Source of the DNA: Pseudomonadota bacterium
GTDB taxonomy: Bacteria; Pseudomonadota; Alphaproteobacteria; Acetobacterales; Acetobacteraceae
Assembly: GCA_021784255.1 (NCBI GenBank)
Contig: JAJXSZ010000201.1
Location: 1-5,600, forward strand
DNA length: 5,600 nt
Direction of reading: 5' to 3'
The notes under the pieces are model-generated. The model was not told where the DNA came from. It did no database searches and saw only the letters and a program-made list of their open reading frames with translations. Numbering within the stretch: the stretch's first letter is position 1; every line of letters begins with the position of its first letter. Shown piece after piece: positions 1 through 5,508 of this stretch. A program made the translations under genes and the position numbers.

Positions 1-181
1 GTTCGGCCAGGTCCGGCACCATCGCCCCCTCCGGCGAGACGACGAAGCGCAGCATCCGCTCGCGCGGCAGGCGCTCGCGCGACACCAGGCAGCGGCGCAT
101 GCCGCCGGCCTCGGCGTCCGGCGCGCCGTCTTCCCCGTCGCCGTCAGCGATGTCGGACTCGACCGTCGCGATGTTCCTCAG
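1..181 (-). CDS. ylxR: YlxR/DUF448 RNA-binding protein (RnpM-like), 3' part outside window
   Basis: Only the N-terminal 60 codons are present. The translation contains R-R-C-L-V-S-R-E-R-L (about residues 29-38) and R-F-V-V-S-P-E-G (about 45-52), followed by V-P-D-L-A. This is the opening of the YlxR/DUF448 fold (family pattern R-x-C-x-V-x-R...RFV...V-P-D). The family binds RNA, and the Bacillus homologue modulates RNase P; a role here is inferred. The gene lies directly after nusA, as in the conserved nusA-ylxR-infB order. The start is uncertain. An in-frame ATG at 100-98 begins exactly at the conserved R-R-C, but the 27 preceding codons are acidic (many Asp/Glu) and have coding-like G/C third positions. 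A CTG at 181-179 overlaps the nusA TGA and has AAGGGG (195-190) eight bases upstream, so I used it. A TTG at 214-212 is a further option without a visible ribosome site. Confidence 0.8.
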   Translation of the reverse strand, partial: MRNIATVESDIADGDGEDGAPDAEAGGMRRCLVSRERLPRERMLRFVVSPEGAMVPDLAE

Positions 182-1713
182 TCTGTCGTCCCCTTGGTTT
201 CGTCCTCGAACCAATGGGCGCGCGCGGCCATGATGATCTCGCTGGCCTGCGCCTCGTCCATCGCTCCCTCGCCGATGATCTCCAGCAGCTCGTCGGCGGC
301 GAGGTCGGCCAGATCGTCGAGCGTCTTCACGCCCTTCTCGCCGAGGGCCACCAGCATCGCCGGCGTGAACGCCTCGAACGCCGCCACCTCCTCGGTGACC
401 CCGAGCGCCACGCGCTTCTGGGAGAGTTCGGCGTCGCGCTTGACCAGGAACGCCTCGGCGCGGCGGATCAGCTCCTCCGCCACCGACTGGTCGAAGCCCT
501 CGATCTCGGCAAGTTCCTCGACAGGCACGTAGGCCAGCTCCTCGATGGTGTTGAAGCCTTCCTGCACCAGCAGCCCCGCGATCACGTCATCCACGTCGAG
601 CGCCTCCACGAGCAGGCCGGTCCGGCGGCGGAACTCTTCCTGCCGGCGCTCGCTTTCCTCGGCCTCGGTCAGGATGTCGATGTCCCAGCGCGTGAGTTGG
701 CTCGCCAGTCGCACGTTCTGCCCGCGCCGGCCGATGGCCAGCGAGAGCTGGTCGTCGGGCACCACCACCTCGACGCGGCCGGCCTCCTCGTCCATCACCA
801 CCTTGGTCACCTCCGCCGGTGCGAGCGCATTGACGACGAAGGTCGCGGCCTGCGGGCTCCAGGGAATGATGTCGATCTTCTCGCCCTGCAGCTCCTGCAC
901 CACGGCCTGCACGCGGCTGCCGCGCATGCCCACGCACGCACCCACGGGGTCGATCGAGGAATCGCGGGAGATGACGGCCATCTTGGCGCGGCTGCCGGGA
1001 TCGCGCGCCACGGCCTTGATCTCGATGATGCCGTCGTAGATTTCCGGCACTTCCTGCGCGAACAGCTTGGCCAGGAATCCGGGATGGGTGCGCGAGAGGA
1101 AGATCTGCGGCCCGCGCGTCTCCTCGCGAACGTCGTAGATATAGGCGCGCACGCGATCGCCATTGCGGAAATTCTCGCGCCCGATCAGCTCGTCGCGGCG
1201 CAGCAGGGCTTCCGCGCGGCCTATCTCGACCATCAGGTTGCCGTACTCGGTGCGCTTGACGACGCCGTTGACGATCTCGCCGACACGGTCCTTGAACTCC
1301 TCGTACTGGCGCTTGCGCTCGAGCTCGCGCACGCCCTGCACCAGTACCTGCTTGGAGACCTGGGCGGCGATGCGGCCGAAGTCGATCGGCGGCAGCGGAT
1401 CGACGATGTAGTCGCCGACATTCTTGTCGGGCGCGAATTTGCGCGCGATGGCGACGGGGATCTGCGTCTCCTCGTTCTCCACCGTCTCCACGATCTCGGT
1501 CCAGCGCGACAGCCGCACATCGCCGGTTTTGCGGTCGATGGTCGCCCTGATGTCCTTCTCGTGGCCGTATTTGGCGCGGCCCGCCTTCTGGATCGCGCTT
1601 TCGATGACGGCGAGCACGTCGTCGCGCTCGATCGCCTTCTCGCGCGCGACGGCGTCGGCGACGTTGAGCAGTTCGGGGCGGGAGACGGCGTTGTCGGTGA
1701 GGCTGCCGGACAT
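178..1713 (-). CDS. nusA: Transcription termination/antitermination factor NusA
   Basis: A complete 511-residue NusA, close to the usual 495-540. It binds RNA polymerase in the cytoplasm and modulates pausing, intrinsic termination and antitermination. Domains in order: N-terminal polymerase-binding domain (about 1-140, with V-D-P-L-P-P-I-D-F-G-R at 104-114); S1 domain (about 143-208, starting G-E-I-V-N-G-V-V-K-R); KH1 with D-P-V-G-A-C-V-G-M-R-G-S-R-V (255-268); KH2 with L-A-I-G-R-R-G-Q-N-V-R-L-A (325-337); then two helical acidic repeats (about 370-425 and 440-500) as in proteobacterial NusA. The ATG start is supported by GAGGAA at 1722-1717, just upstream. It follows rimP after a 60-base gap and its TGA overlaps the presumed ylxR start, suggesting translational coupling. 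No key motif is missing. Identification is secure. Confidence 0.97.
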   Translation of the reverse strand: MSGSLTDNAVSRPELLNVADAVAREKAIERDDVLAVIESAIQKAGRAKYGHEKDIRATIDRKTGDVRLSRWTEIVETVENEETQIPVAIARKFAPDKNVGDYIVDPLPPIDFGRIAAQVSKQVLVQGVRELERKRQYEEFKDRVGEIVNGVVKRTEYGNLMVEIGRAEALLRRDELIGRENFRNGDRVRAYIYDVREETRGPQIFLSRTHPGFLAKLFAQEVPEIYDGIIEIKAVARDPGSRAKMAVISRDSSIDPVGACVGMRGSRVQAVVQELQGEKIDIIPWSPQAATFVVNALAPAEVTKVVMDEEAGRVEVVVPDDQLSLAIGRRGQNVRLASQLTRWDIDILTEAEESERRQEEFRRRTGLLVEALDVDDVIAGLLVQEGFNTIEELAYVPVEELAEIEGFDQSVAEELIRRAEAFLVKRDAELSQKRVALGVTEEVAAFEAFTPAMLVALGEKGVKTLDDLADLAADELLEIIGEGAMDEAQASEIIMAARAHWFEDETKGTTD

Positions 1714-1773
1714 GAATTCCTCGGTGGTTCGTCGTTGGCGGCTTGTCGGGTGCCGGTTGCGATGGCGATGGCT

Positions 1774-2295
1774 TCAGTGTGTCGGCGTATCCGGGGTGTT
1801 CGCGGCGATCAGGGCCTCGGTCAGCACCAGGCGGGCGCGCCGTATCGCGGTGAAGGGGATGGCGAGCCTGTCGCCGTTCTCGAGGCTAAGGATCGCGGCG
1901 TCCGCCTCCGCGCCGAGGATGGTCGCGGTGATGCGCTTGCGCCCGTCCACCGGCTCGGCGAGTTCCACCCGCGTGAGGTGGCCGGCGAAGCGCTCCCAGT
2001 CCCGCCGGCGCGTCAGCGGCCGGTCGATCCCCGCGGAGCTGACCTCGAGCGTCCAGGCCCCGGGGATCGGATTGGCGACGTCGAGCACGGCGCCGAGCGC
2101 GCCGCTGATCGTCTCGCAATCGCCGATGCCGATCGCCTCGCCGCCGGTCTTCTCGGCCATGATCTGCACGGTCGGCCGTTCGCGCCCGAGCACGGCGACG
2201 CGCACCAGGGCATAGCCCATGCCGTCCAGCGCCGGAGCCACGAGGGCCGCGATCCGCGCTTCCAGTCCCGATTGCTGACCCAGCAGCTCGTCCAA
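1774..2295 (-). CDS. rimP: Ribosome maturation factor RimP
   Basis: About 173 residues. RimP assists assembly of the 30S subunit in the cytoplasm. The sequence shows the family layout: L-E-A-R-I...P-A-L-D-G-M-G-Y-A-L-V-R-V near the start, then D-C-E-T-I-S, then V-L-D-V-A-N-P-I-P-G, and the signature L-E-V-S-S-A-G-I-D-R-P-L-T. A C-terminal SH3-like part ends shortly before the TGA. It is first in the rimP-nusA-ylxR operon. The stop is clear; the start is not. The frame stays open far upstream, but that stretch carries a promoter and a terminator-like hairpin and overlaps the divergent SCO gene's upstream region. By comparison with E. coli RimP, the protein should start about 10 residues before L-E-A-R-I. 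The TTG at 2295-2293 fits this, but it has no visible Shine-Dalgarno and lies in a T-tract. CTG codons at 2286 and 2283 are alternatives. Confidence 0.9.
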   Translation of the reverse strand: MDELLGQQSGLEARIAALVAPALDGMGYALVRVAVLGRERPTVQIMAEKTGGEAIGIGDCETISGALGAVLDVANPIPGAWTLEVSSAGIDRPLTRRRDWERFAGHLTRVELAEPVDGRKRITATILGAEADAAILSLENGDRLAIPFTAIRRARLVLTEALIAANTPDTPTH

Positions 2296-2324
2296 AACAA
2301 AAAAGGCGGCCCGCGAAGGCCACC
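2294..2324 (-). terminator. Hairpin plus T-tract in the rimP leader (possible attenuator)
   Basis: On the minus strand, GGTGGCC (2324-2318) can pair with GGCCGCC (2311-2305) through seven pairs, one of them G-U, across the loop TTCGCG. It is followed by six Ts, a G and four Ts (2304-2294). This is the architecture of an intrinsic terminator acting leftward. It lies between the promoter at 2354-2382 and the rimP coding region, so it could attenuate the operon. No minus-strand gene that it would otherwise terminate is apparent just upstream. Confidence 0.6.
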
Positions 2325-2353
2325 CCCCAACAGCCGATGGAAGATCTGGCGCC

Positions 2354-2382
2354 TCTATACGCCGCGGGCCGCGGGCCGACAA
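2354..2382 (-). promoter_or_regulatory. Sigma70-like promoter for the rimP-nusA operon
   Basis: On the minus strand TTGTCG (2382-2377) is separated by exactly 17 bases from TATAGA (2359-2354). Both resemble the -35 TTGACA and -10 TATAAT consensus, and the spacing is ideal. Transcription would start near 2347 and run into rimP about 50 bases later. It is the best promoter match I see in the 228-base gap between rimP and the divergent SCO gene. Confidence 0.55.
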
Positions 2383-2523
2383 GGATTCTCCCCCGGCATT
2401 TGATGGAGGAGGCGTTTGCCGCCATCCTGGGCCGGCTTCGGGAGGAGATGGTGCCTGTCCGGAGAGGGTGTCCAGCTGCGGAAAGGGGTCTTCGATGATG
2501 GCTGCGCGCATGGGTGAGGGGGC

Positions 2524-3177
2524 ATGACCGGCATGGCGTCGGCAGGCATGCCGCGACGGGATGTCGCGCGCGGATTGGGCGCCGGAGCGGCCAGTCTCGT
2601 GTTGGCGGGGCTCAGTGGCGCGTGGACGCTCGCGCCGCCGGATCTTGTGCCGCGACCCGGCTTCGGCTTCCGTTCCCTGCGGTTCACGCTGACCGACGCC
2701 GCGACCGCGAAGACGGTCACCGCGGCCGATTTCCGCGGCAAAGTCGTCCTGCTCTATTTCGGCTACACGAACTGTACCGATGTCTGCCCGCTGACCCTGA
2801 ACAATGTCGCACGCATCTTCCGCCGGCTTGGGCCGAGGGCCGCTTCCATGCGGTTTCTCTTCGTCACCGTCGATCCGGCGCGCGACACGCCTGCGGTCCT
2901 GCGCAGCTATACCCGCCATTTCGGCGCCGCGAGCATCCTCGGCCTGCGCGGCACCGCGCCCGAACTCGCCGCACTCGCCGCACGCATGGGAGCCAGCTAC
3001 GGCGTGCATCCCTCGCGCGACCCGGCGAAATACGAGGTCACGCACACCACCTTGACCTATGTGTTCAACGGCGAGGGGGCGCCCGCCTTCTCGATCGTCG
3101 GGCTCGAGCGGCCGAAGCTCGATCTCGAGGGCATCGGGCGCGATCTCACGCACTTGCTGGACGCCGGCCAGGTCTGA
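2524..3177 (+). CDS. SCO1/SenC family copper chaperone, probably exported
   Basis: 217 residues, typical for the SCO1/SenC/PrrC family. These periplasm-facing thioredoxin-fold proteins deliver copper to the CuA site of cytochrome c oxidase subunit II or act as thiol reductases. Seen here: R-G-K-V-V-L-L-Y-F-G-Y-T-N-C-T-D-V-C-P (71-89) with the metal-binding pair Cys84-x3-Cys88; V-T-V-D-P-A-R-D-T-P (114-123); and the distal copper ligand His174 in E-V-T-H-T-T-L-T-Y-V-F. The N-terminus has an Arg pair (11-12) before a hydrophobic stretch (about 17-34), resembling a Tat signal or an N-terminal anchor; there is no lipobox cysteine. The ATG is preceded by a GAGGGGG tract, and an in-frame TGA at 2515-2517 prevents a much longer start. 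It converges on the cupredoxin gene at 3262-3858, a plausible copper-related neighbour. Confidence 0.93.
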   Translation: MTGMASAGMPRRDVARGLGAGAASLVLAGLSGAWTLAPPDLVPRPGFGFRSLRFTLTDAATAKTVTAADFRGKVVLLYFGYTNCTDVCPLTLNNVARIFRRLGPRAASMRFLFVTVDPARDTPAVLRSYTRHFGAASILGLRGTAPELAALAARMGASYGVHPSRDPAKYEVTHTTLTYVFNGEGAPAFSIVGLERPKLDLEGIGRDLTHLLDAGQV

Positions 3178-3202
3178 GGCCGCTCGCGCCGCGCCTGGCC
3201 CG

Positions 3203-3239
3203 AAAAGCAAAGCGGACGCCGCACCCGGCGGCGTCCGCT
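3203..3239 (-). terminator. Intrinsic terminator of the cupredoxin gene
   Basis: A perfect 12-base inverted repeat (arms 3211-3222 and 3228-3239, loop ACCCG) is followed on the minus strand by TTTGCTTTTC. It lies 23 bases past the TGA of the minus-strand cupredoxin gene. Read rightward it has no T-tract, so it mainly serves the minus strand. It sits 33 bases past the convergent SCO stop and may also block readthrough from that side. Confidence 0.82.
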
Positions 3240-3261
3240 GTCGGCTTCCGGTATCGGTGGA

Positions 3262-3858
3262 TCAGGTGACGGTGACGAAGCCCTGCATCCAGCCGTCCGT
3301 CATCATCGGCCCGGCCCAGCCACCGGCGCCGGTGCCACACGCGGCCATGCACTGCCAGGCATACTTGCCCGGCTTCGGTGCCTTGAACTGATAGATCACG
3401 GTCGAGCTGACCGGCATCGGCACGTTCATGAAGAAATTCTCGCCATTCACGGTGAAGGTGTGCGCGACATCCTTCACCGGAATCTCGTGAACCACTTTCC
3501 CGTCAGTGGCGGCAATCGTCTTGGGCGTGCCCTTGATCAGCCGCATGGTGTTGCCGACGGTGCCGGAAACCTTGTTGTAGCCGCCGGGAACCTGGGCGTT
3601 GCCGTCGTCGTAGCAACGCACCGTCACCTCGACGAGGCTGTTCGTGGGAACCGTGAAATCACCCGGTTCGAACTGCGGCCAGCCCGGCCGCCCGATCATC
3701 TTGCCGGTGACGACCTTCATCTCAATCTTGATCGGGCCAGCGGCTTCGGCCGCGGGCTCCAGCGCCAGGCTCATCGCGGCAATCGCGAGCCCGCTGCCGG
3801 AGATCTGGAGGAAACGGCGGCGGCTGGCGCTGGCAAGCCATGAATAGTTATCGGTCAC
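3262..3858 (-). CDS. Tat-exported cupredoxin (CuA/cytochrome oxidase subunit II-like fold)
   Basis: 198 residues from the GTG at 3858-3856. I chose this start because GGGGAGAAG (3871-3863) lies at correct spacing; the TTG at 3879 lacks such a site. A clear twin-arginine signal, S-R-R-R-F-L-Q, spans about residues 12-18, followed by a hydrophobic stretch and an A-x-A cleavage site near E-P-A-A-E-A-A. The mature part is a beta-rich domain. The segment K-D-V-A-H-T-F-T-V matches the first His-ligand region of cytochrome oxidase subunit II. The C-terminus has C-M-A-A-C-G-T-G-A-G-G-W-A-G-P-M, resembling the CuA C-x3-C-G loop, but no His follows the second Cys at the usual place. I infer a type 1 or CuA-like copper site using His, Cys and Met in a periplasmic electron carrier. 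It is not an oxidase subunit: there is no transmembrane hairpin. The closest named family is unknown to me. Confidence 0.82.
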   Translation of the reverse strand: MTDNYSWLASASRRRFLQISGSGLAIAAMSLALEPAAEAAGPIKIEMKVVTGKMIGRPGWPQFEPGDFTVPTNSLVEVTVRCYDDGNAQVPGGYNKVSGTVGNTMRLIKGTPKTIAATDGKVVHEIPVKDVAHTFTVNGENFFMNVPMPVSSTVIYQFKAPKPGKYAWQCMAACGTGAGGWAGPMMTDGWMQGFVTVT

Positions 3859-3862
3859 GTAT

Positions 3863-3871
3863 CTTCTCCCC
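3863..3871 (-). promoter_or_regulatory. Ribosome binding site fixing the cupredoxin GTG start
   Basis: GGGGAGAAG on the minus strand, with the GGAG core seven bases before the GTG at 3858-3856. It lies inside the reading frame that would open at the TTG at 3879, so it argues for the shorter protein. Confidence 0.7.
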
Positions 3872-3893
3872 AAGAGCAAGCGTTGACGGCGCC

Positions 3894-3899
3894 CCTATG
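3894..3899 (-). promoter_or_regulatory. Possible -10 element of the cupredoxin promoter
   Basis: CATAGG on the minus strand, a weak -10 match. Taken as -12 to -7, it places the start of transcription near 3887, and the FNR-type box at 3922-3935 is then centred at -41.5, the class II activator position. No good -35 exists at the box, as expected for an activator-dependent promoter. The call rests on this geometry. Confidence 0.4.
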
Positions 3900-3921
3900 G
3901 CCCCGTCTCCTTCCGGTCGAA

Positions 3922-3935
3922 TTGAGCGAGATCAA
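3922..3935 (-). promoter_or_regulatory. FNR/FixK/NnrR-type operator
   Basis: Minus strand TTGATCTCGCTCAA. It contains a perfect TTGA-N6-TCAA palindrome and differs from the FNR consensus TTGAT-N4-ATCAA at one position. It stands 64 bases upstream of the cupredoxin GTG in a gene-free interval. CRP/FNR-family regulators that bind such sites respond to low oxygen or nitric oxide. Which family member acts here cannot be read from the window. Confidence 0.6.
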
Positions 3936-3948
3936 GCGCGGTCACGAA

Positions 3949-3963
3949 TTTTGTTTATCAAAA
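3949..3963. repeat. Short A/T-rich inverted repeat upstream of the FNR box
   Basis: TTTTG-TTTAT-CAAAA, five-base arms with a five-base spacer, inside the most A/T-rich stretch of the window (about 3945-3980). It could be an upstream promoter element or a second operator. Arms this short can occur by chance. Confidence 0.3.
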
Positions 3964-4044
3964 CCGTAAGATTTCAGTAAGGCGGCGTCGGGTTCGCCCG
4001 TCGGAGGGGCATGTGGGTCCCGGCGGGCGGCCAGGCTGGCGCGG

Positions 4045-5352
4045 CTATCCCTTGCCGATGCCGACCACCGCGAACCCTGCTTCGAGCAGCGCCGCCTCGT
4101 CCAGCAGGTTACGCAGATCGACCACCACGCGTCCCGCCATCGCGGCCAGCAGCGCCGCGGCGGAGATGTCGCGGAATTGTTTCCATTCCGTGACGACCAC
4201 CAGCGCGTCCGCGCCCCTGGCCGCCGCGAGGGCGTCGTCGCACCATTCGATCCGCCCCGGCAGCAGCGGCCGTGCCTGCTCCATTCCCTGCGGATCGAAC
4301 ACGCGCAGCCGTGCGCCGTCCCCGTCCAGGCGCGCGACCAGCGGAATGGCCGGGCTGTCGCGCATGTCGTCGGTCTCGGCCTTGAAGGTCAGGCCCCAGA
4401 CGGCGATCGTCTTCCCGCGCACATCCCCGCCCATCGCCGCGATGACGCGGGCCGCGTTGGCGGCCTTGCGCGCGTCGTTGACCGCGACCACGGTCTCGAT
4501 CAGCCGGGTCGGTGCTCCCGCCTCCTGGGCGATGCGCACCAGCGCCAGCGTATCCTTGGGGAAGCAGCTGCCGCCGAACCCCGGTCCCGCCTGCAGGAAG
4601 CGCGGTCCGATCCGCGCATCGAGCCCGATCCCGTGCGCGATCTCGCCGACATCGGCGCCGACGCGTTCGGCAAGGTCGGCCATCTCGTTGATGAACGTCA
4701 CCTTCATGGCGAGGAAGGCGTTGGCCGCGTATTTGATCAGCTCCGCCGTCTCCAGCCGCGTGAACAGCACCGGGGCGGAGAGCGGTGGCGTGGCGACGGC
4801 CGCGTACACGCGCGCGAGCACTTCCCTGGCGCGCGCGCTCTCGCAGCCCACCACGACGCGATCGGGGTGCATGAAATCGGCGATGGCGTTGCCTTCGCGC
4901 AGGAACTCGGGGTTGGAGGCCACCTCGATGGCGAGGTCCGGCCGCGCCTCCGCCACGATCCGCGCGATCCGTCGCCCGGTCCCCACCGGGACCGTCGACT
5001 TGGTGACGATCACCGTCGGGGCCGTCAGCGCCCGCGCCACCTGCTCGGCCGCCGCGAACACATAGGAGAGGTCGGCATGCCCGTCGCCACGCCGCGTCGG
5101 CGTGCCCACCGCGATGAACACGGCCTCGGCTCCGGCCACGGCCTCGGCGAGCGAGGCGGTGAAGCGCAGCCGGGCGTCGTGCTCGGCCACCAGTTCCGCG
5201 AGGCCCGGCTCGTAGATCGGCATCCGCCGGGCCCGGAGCGCCGCGAGCCTGGCGGCATCCGCCTCGACGATCGCGACCTCGTGGCCGAATGCCGCGAAGC
5301 ACGCGCCCGACACCAGCCCCACATAACCGCCGCCGATCATCGCGATGCGCAT
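4045..5352 (-). CDS. ugd: UDP-glucose 6-dehydrogenase
   Basis: 435 residues, normal for the family. The enzyme oxidises UDP-glucose to UDP-glucuronate with two NAD+ in the cytoplasm, feeding capsule, exopolysaccharide or lipopolysaccharide synthesis. An N-terminal Rossmann motif M-I-G-G-G-Y-V-G-L-V (5-14) is followed by Y-E-P-G-L (47-51), V-G-T-P-T (82-86), K-S-T-V-P-V-G-T (118-125) and N-P-E-F-L-R-E-G (147-154). The central helix carries E-L-I-K-Y-A-A-N-A-F (204-213) with Lys207 and Asn211. The catalytic loop G-F-G-G-S-C-F-P-K-D (258-267) holds nucleophile Cys263. The C-terminal UDP-binding domain contains W-G-L-T-F-K-A-E-T-D-D-M-R-D-S-P (319-334). All expected catalytic residues are present. 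I chose the ATG directly before R-I-A-M-I-G-G-G because AAGGGG (5365-5360) lies seven bases upstream; an ATG 18 codons earlier adds unrelated residues. No clear terminator follows the TAG. Confidence 0.96.
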   Translation of the reverse strand: MRIAMIGGGYVGLVSGACFAAFGHEVAIVEADAARLAALRARRMPIYEPGLAELVAEHDARLRFTASLAEAVAGAEAVFIAVGTPTRRGDGHADLSYVFAAAEQVARALTAPTVIVTKSTVPVGTGRRIARIVAEARPDLAIEVASNPEFLREGNAIADFMHPDRVVVGCESARAREVLARVYAAVATPPLSAPVLFTRLETAELIKYAANAFLAMKVTFINEMADLAERVGADVGEIAHGIGLDARIGPRFLQAGPGFGGSCFPKDTLALVRIAQEAGAPTRLIETVVAVNDARKAANAARVIAAMGGDVRGKTIAVWGLTFKAETDDMRDSPAIPLVARLDGDGARLRVFDPQGMEQARPLLPGRIEWCDDALAAARGADALVVVTEWKQFRDISAAALLAAMAGRVVVDLRNLLDEAALLEAGFAVVGIGKG

Positions 5353-5359
5353 CGCCCGT

Positions 5360-5365
5360 CCCCTT
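5360..5365 (-). promoter_or_regulatory. Ribosome binding site fixing the ugd start
   Basis: AAGGGG on the minus strand, seven bases before the ATG at 5352-5350. It supports the family-typical start over the in-frame ATG at 5406. Confidence 0.65.
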
Positions 5366-5508
5366 GCCGCCGCGGCGTTCCAGCACGAAACGGCTCCGTG
5401 CTCCACCCTTGCCGCCGGCCCGGCGCCGCGGCTAACGCCGGCTTACAAATCGCCCATCCCGGCCCTGCTCCGGCACCGCGCCTTTTCTCCACCGCGCTTT
5501 CGGCCCAC

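Noticed and set aside
214..2403. A very long plus-strand open frame (729 codons) opposite nusA and rimP
   Set aside because: It is antisense to two confidently identified genes and has His/Asp/Leu/Arg-rich low-complexity composition, typical of the complementary frame of high-G+C genes.
2337..2498. A plus-strand ORF of 53 codons beginning M-E-D-L-A-P-L-Y
   Set aside because: It has no Shine-Dalgarno and no recognised homology, and overlaps the rimP promoter on the other strand. A chance open frame of this size is expected at this G+C.
2325..2523. Possible tRNA or small RNA upstream of rimP, by analogy with metY in E. coli
   Set aside because: No T-loop sequence, cloverleaf arms or CCA end could be found on either strand.
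2296..3210. Upstream continuation of the rimP frame, giving a 478-residue protein
   Set aside because: It runs antisense through the SCO gene and across the promoter and hairpin. Only the last 173 or so residues match RimP.
3460..3843. Plus-strand ORF opposite the cupredoxin gene
   Set aside because: It is antisense to a gene with a clear Tat signal, copper motifs, ribosome site and terminator.
3988..4004. Small hairpin CGGG-TTCG-CCCG as a possible ugd terminator
   Set aside because: The stem is only four pairs and neither strand has a T-tract after it.
4013..5065. Plus-strand ORF of 350 codons opposite ugd
   Set aside because: Its Ser/Arg/Ala-rich translation is a shadow of the ugd frame, which carries all UDP-glucose dehydrogenase motifs.
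5353..5508. Promoters in the ugd/exported-protein divergent gap
   Set aside because: A short A/T-richer patch (about 5442-5450) exists, but no -35/-10 pair with acceptable spacing could be supported on either strand.
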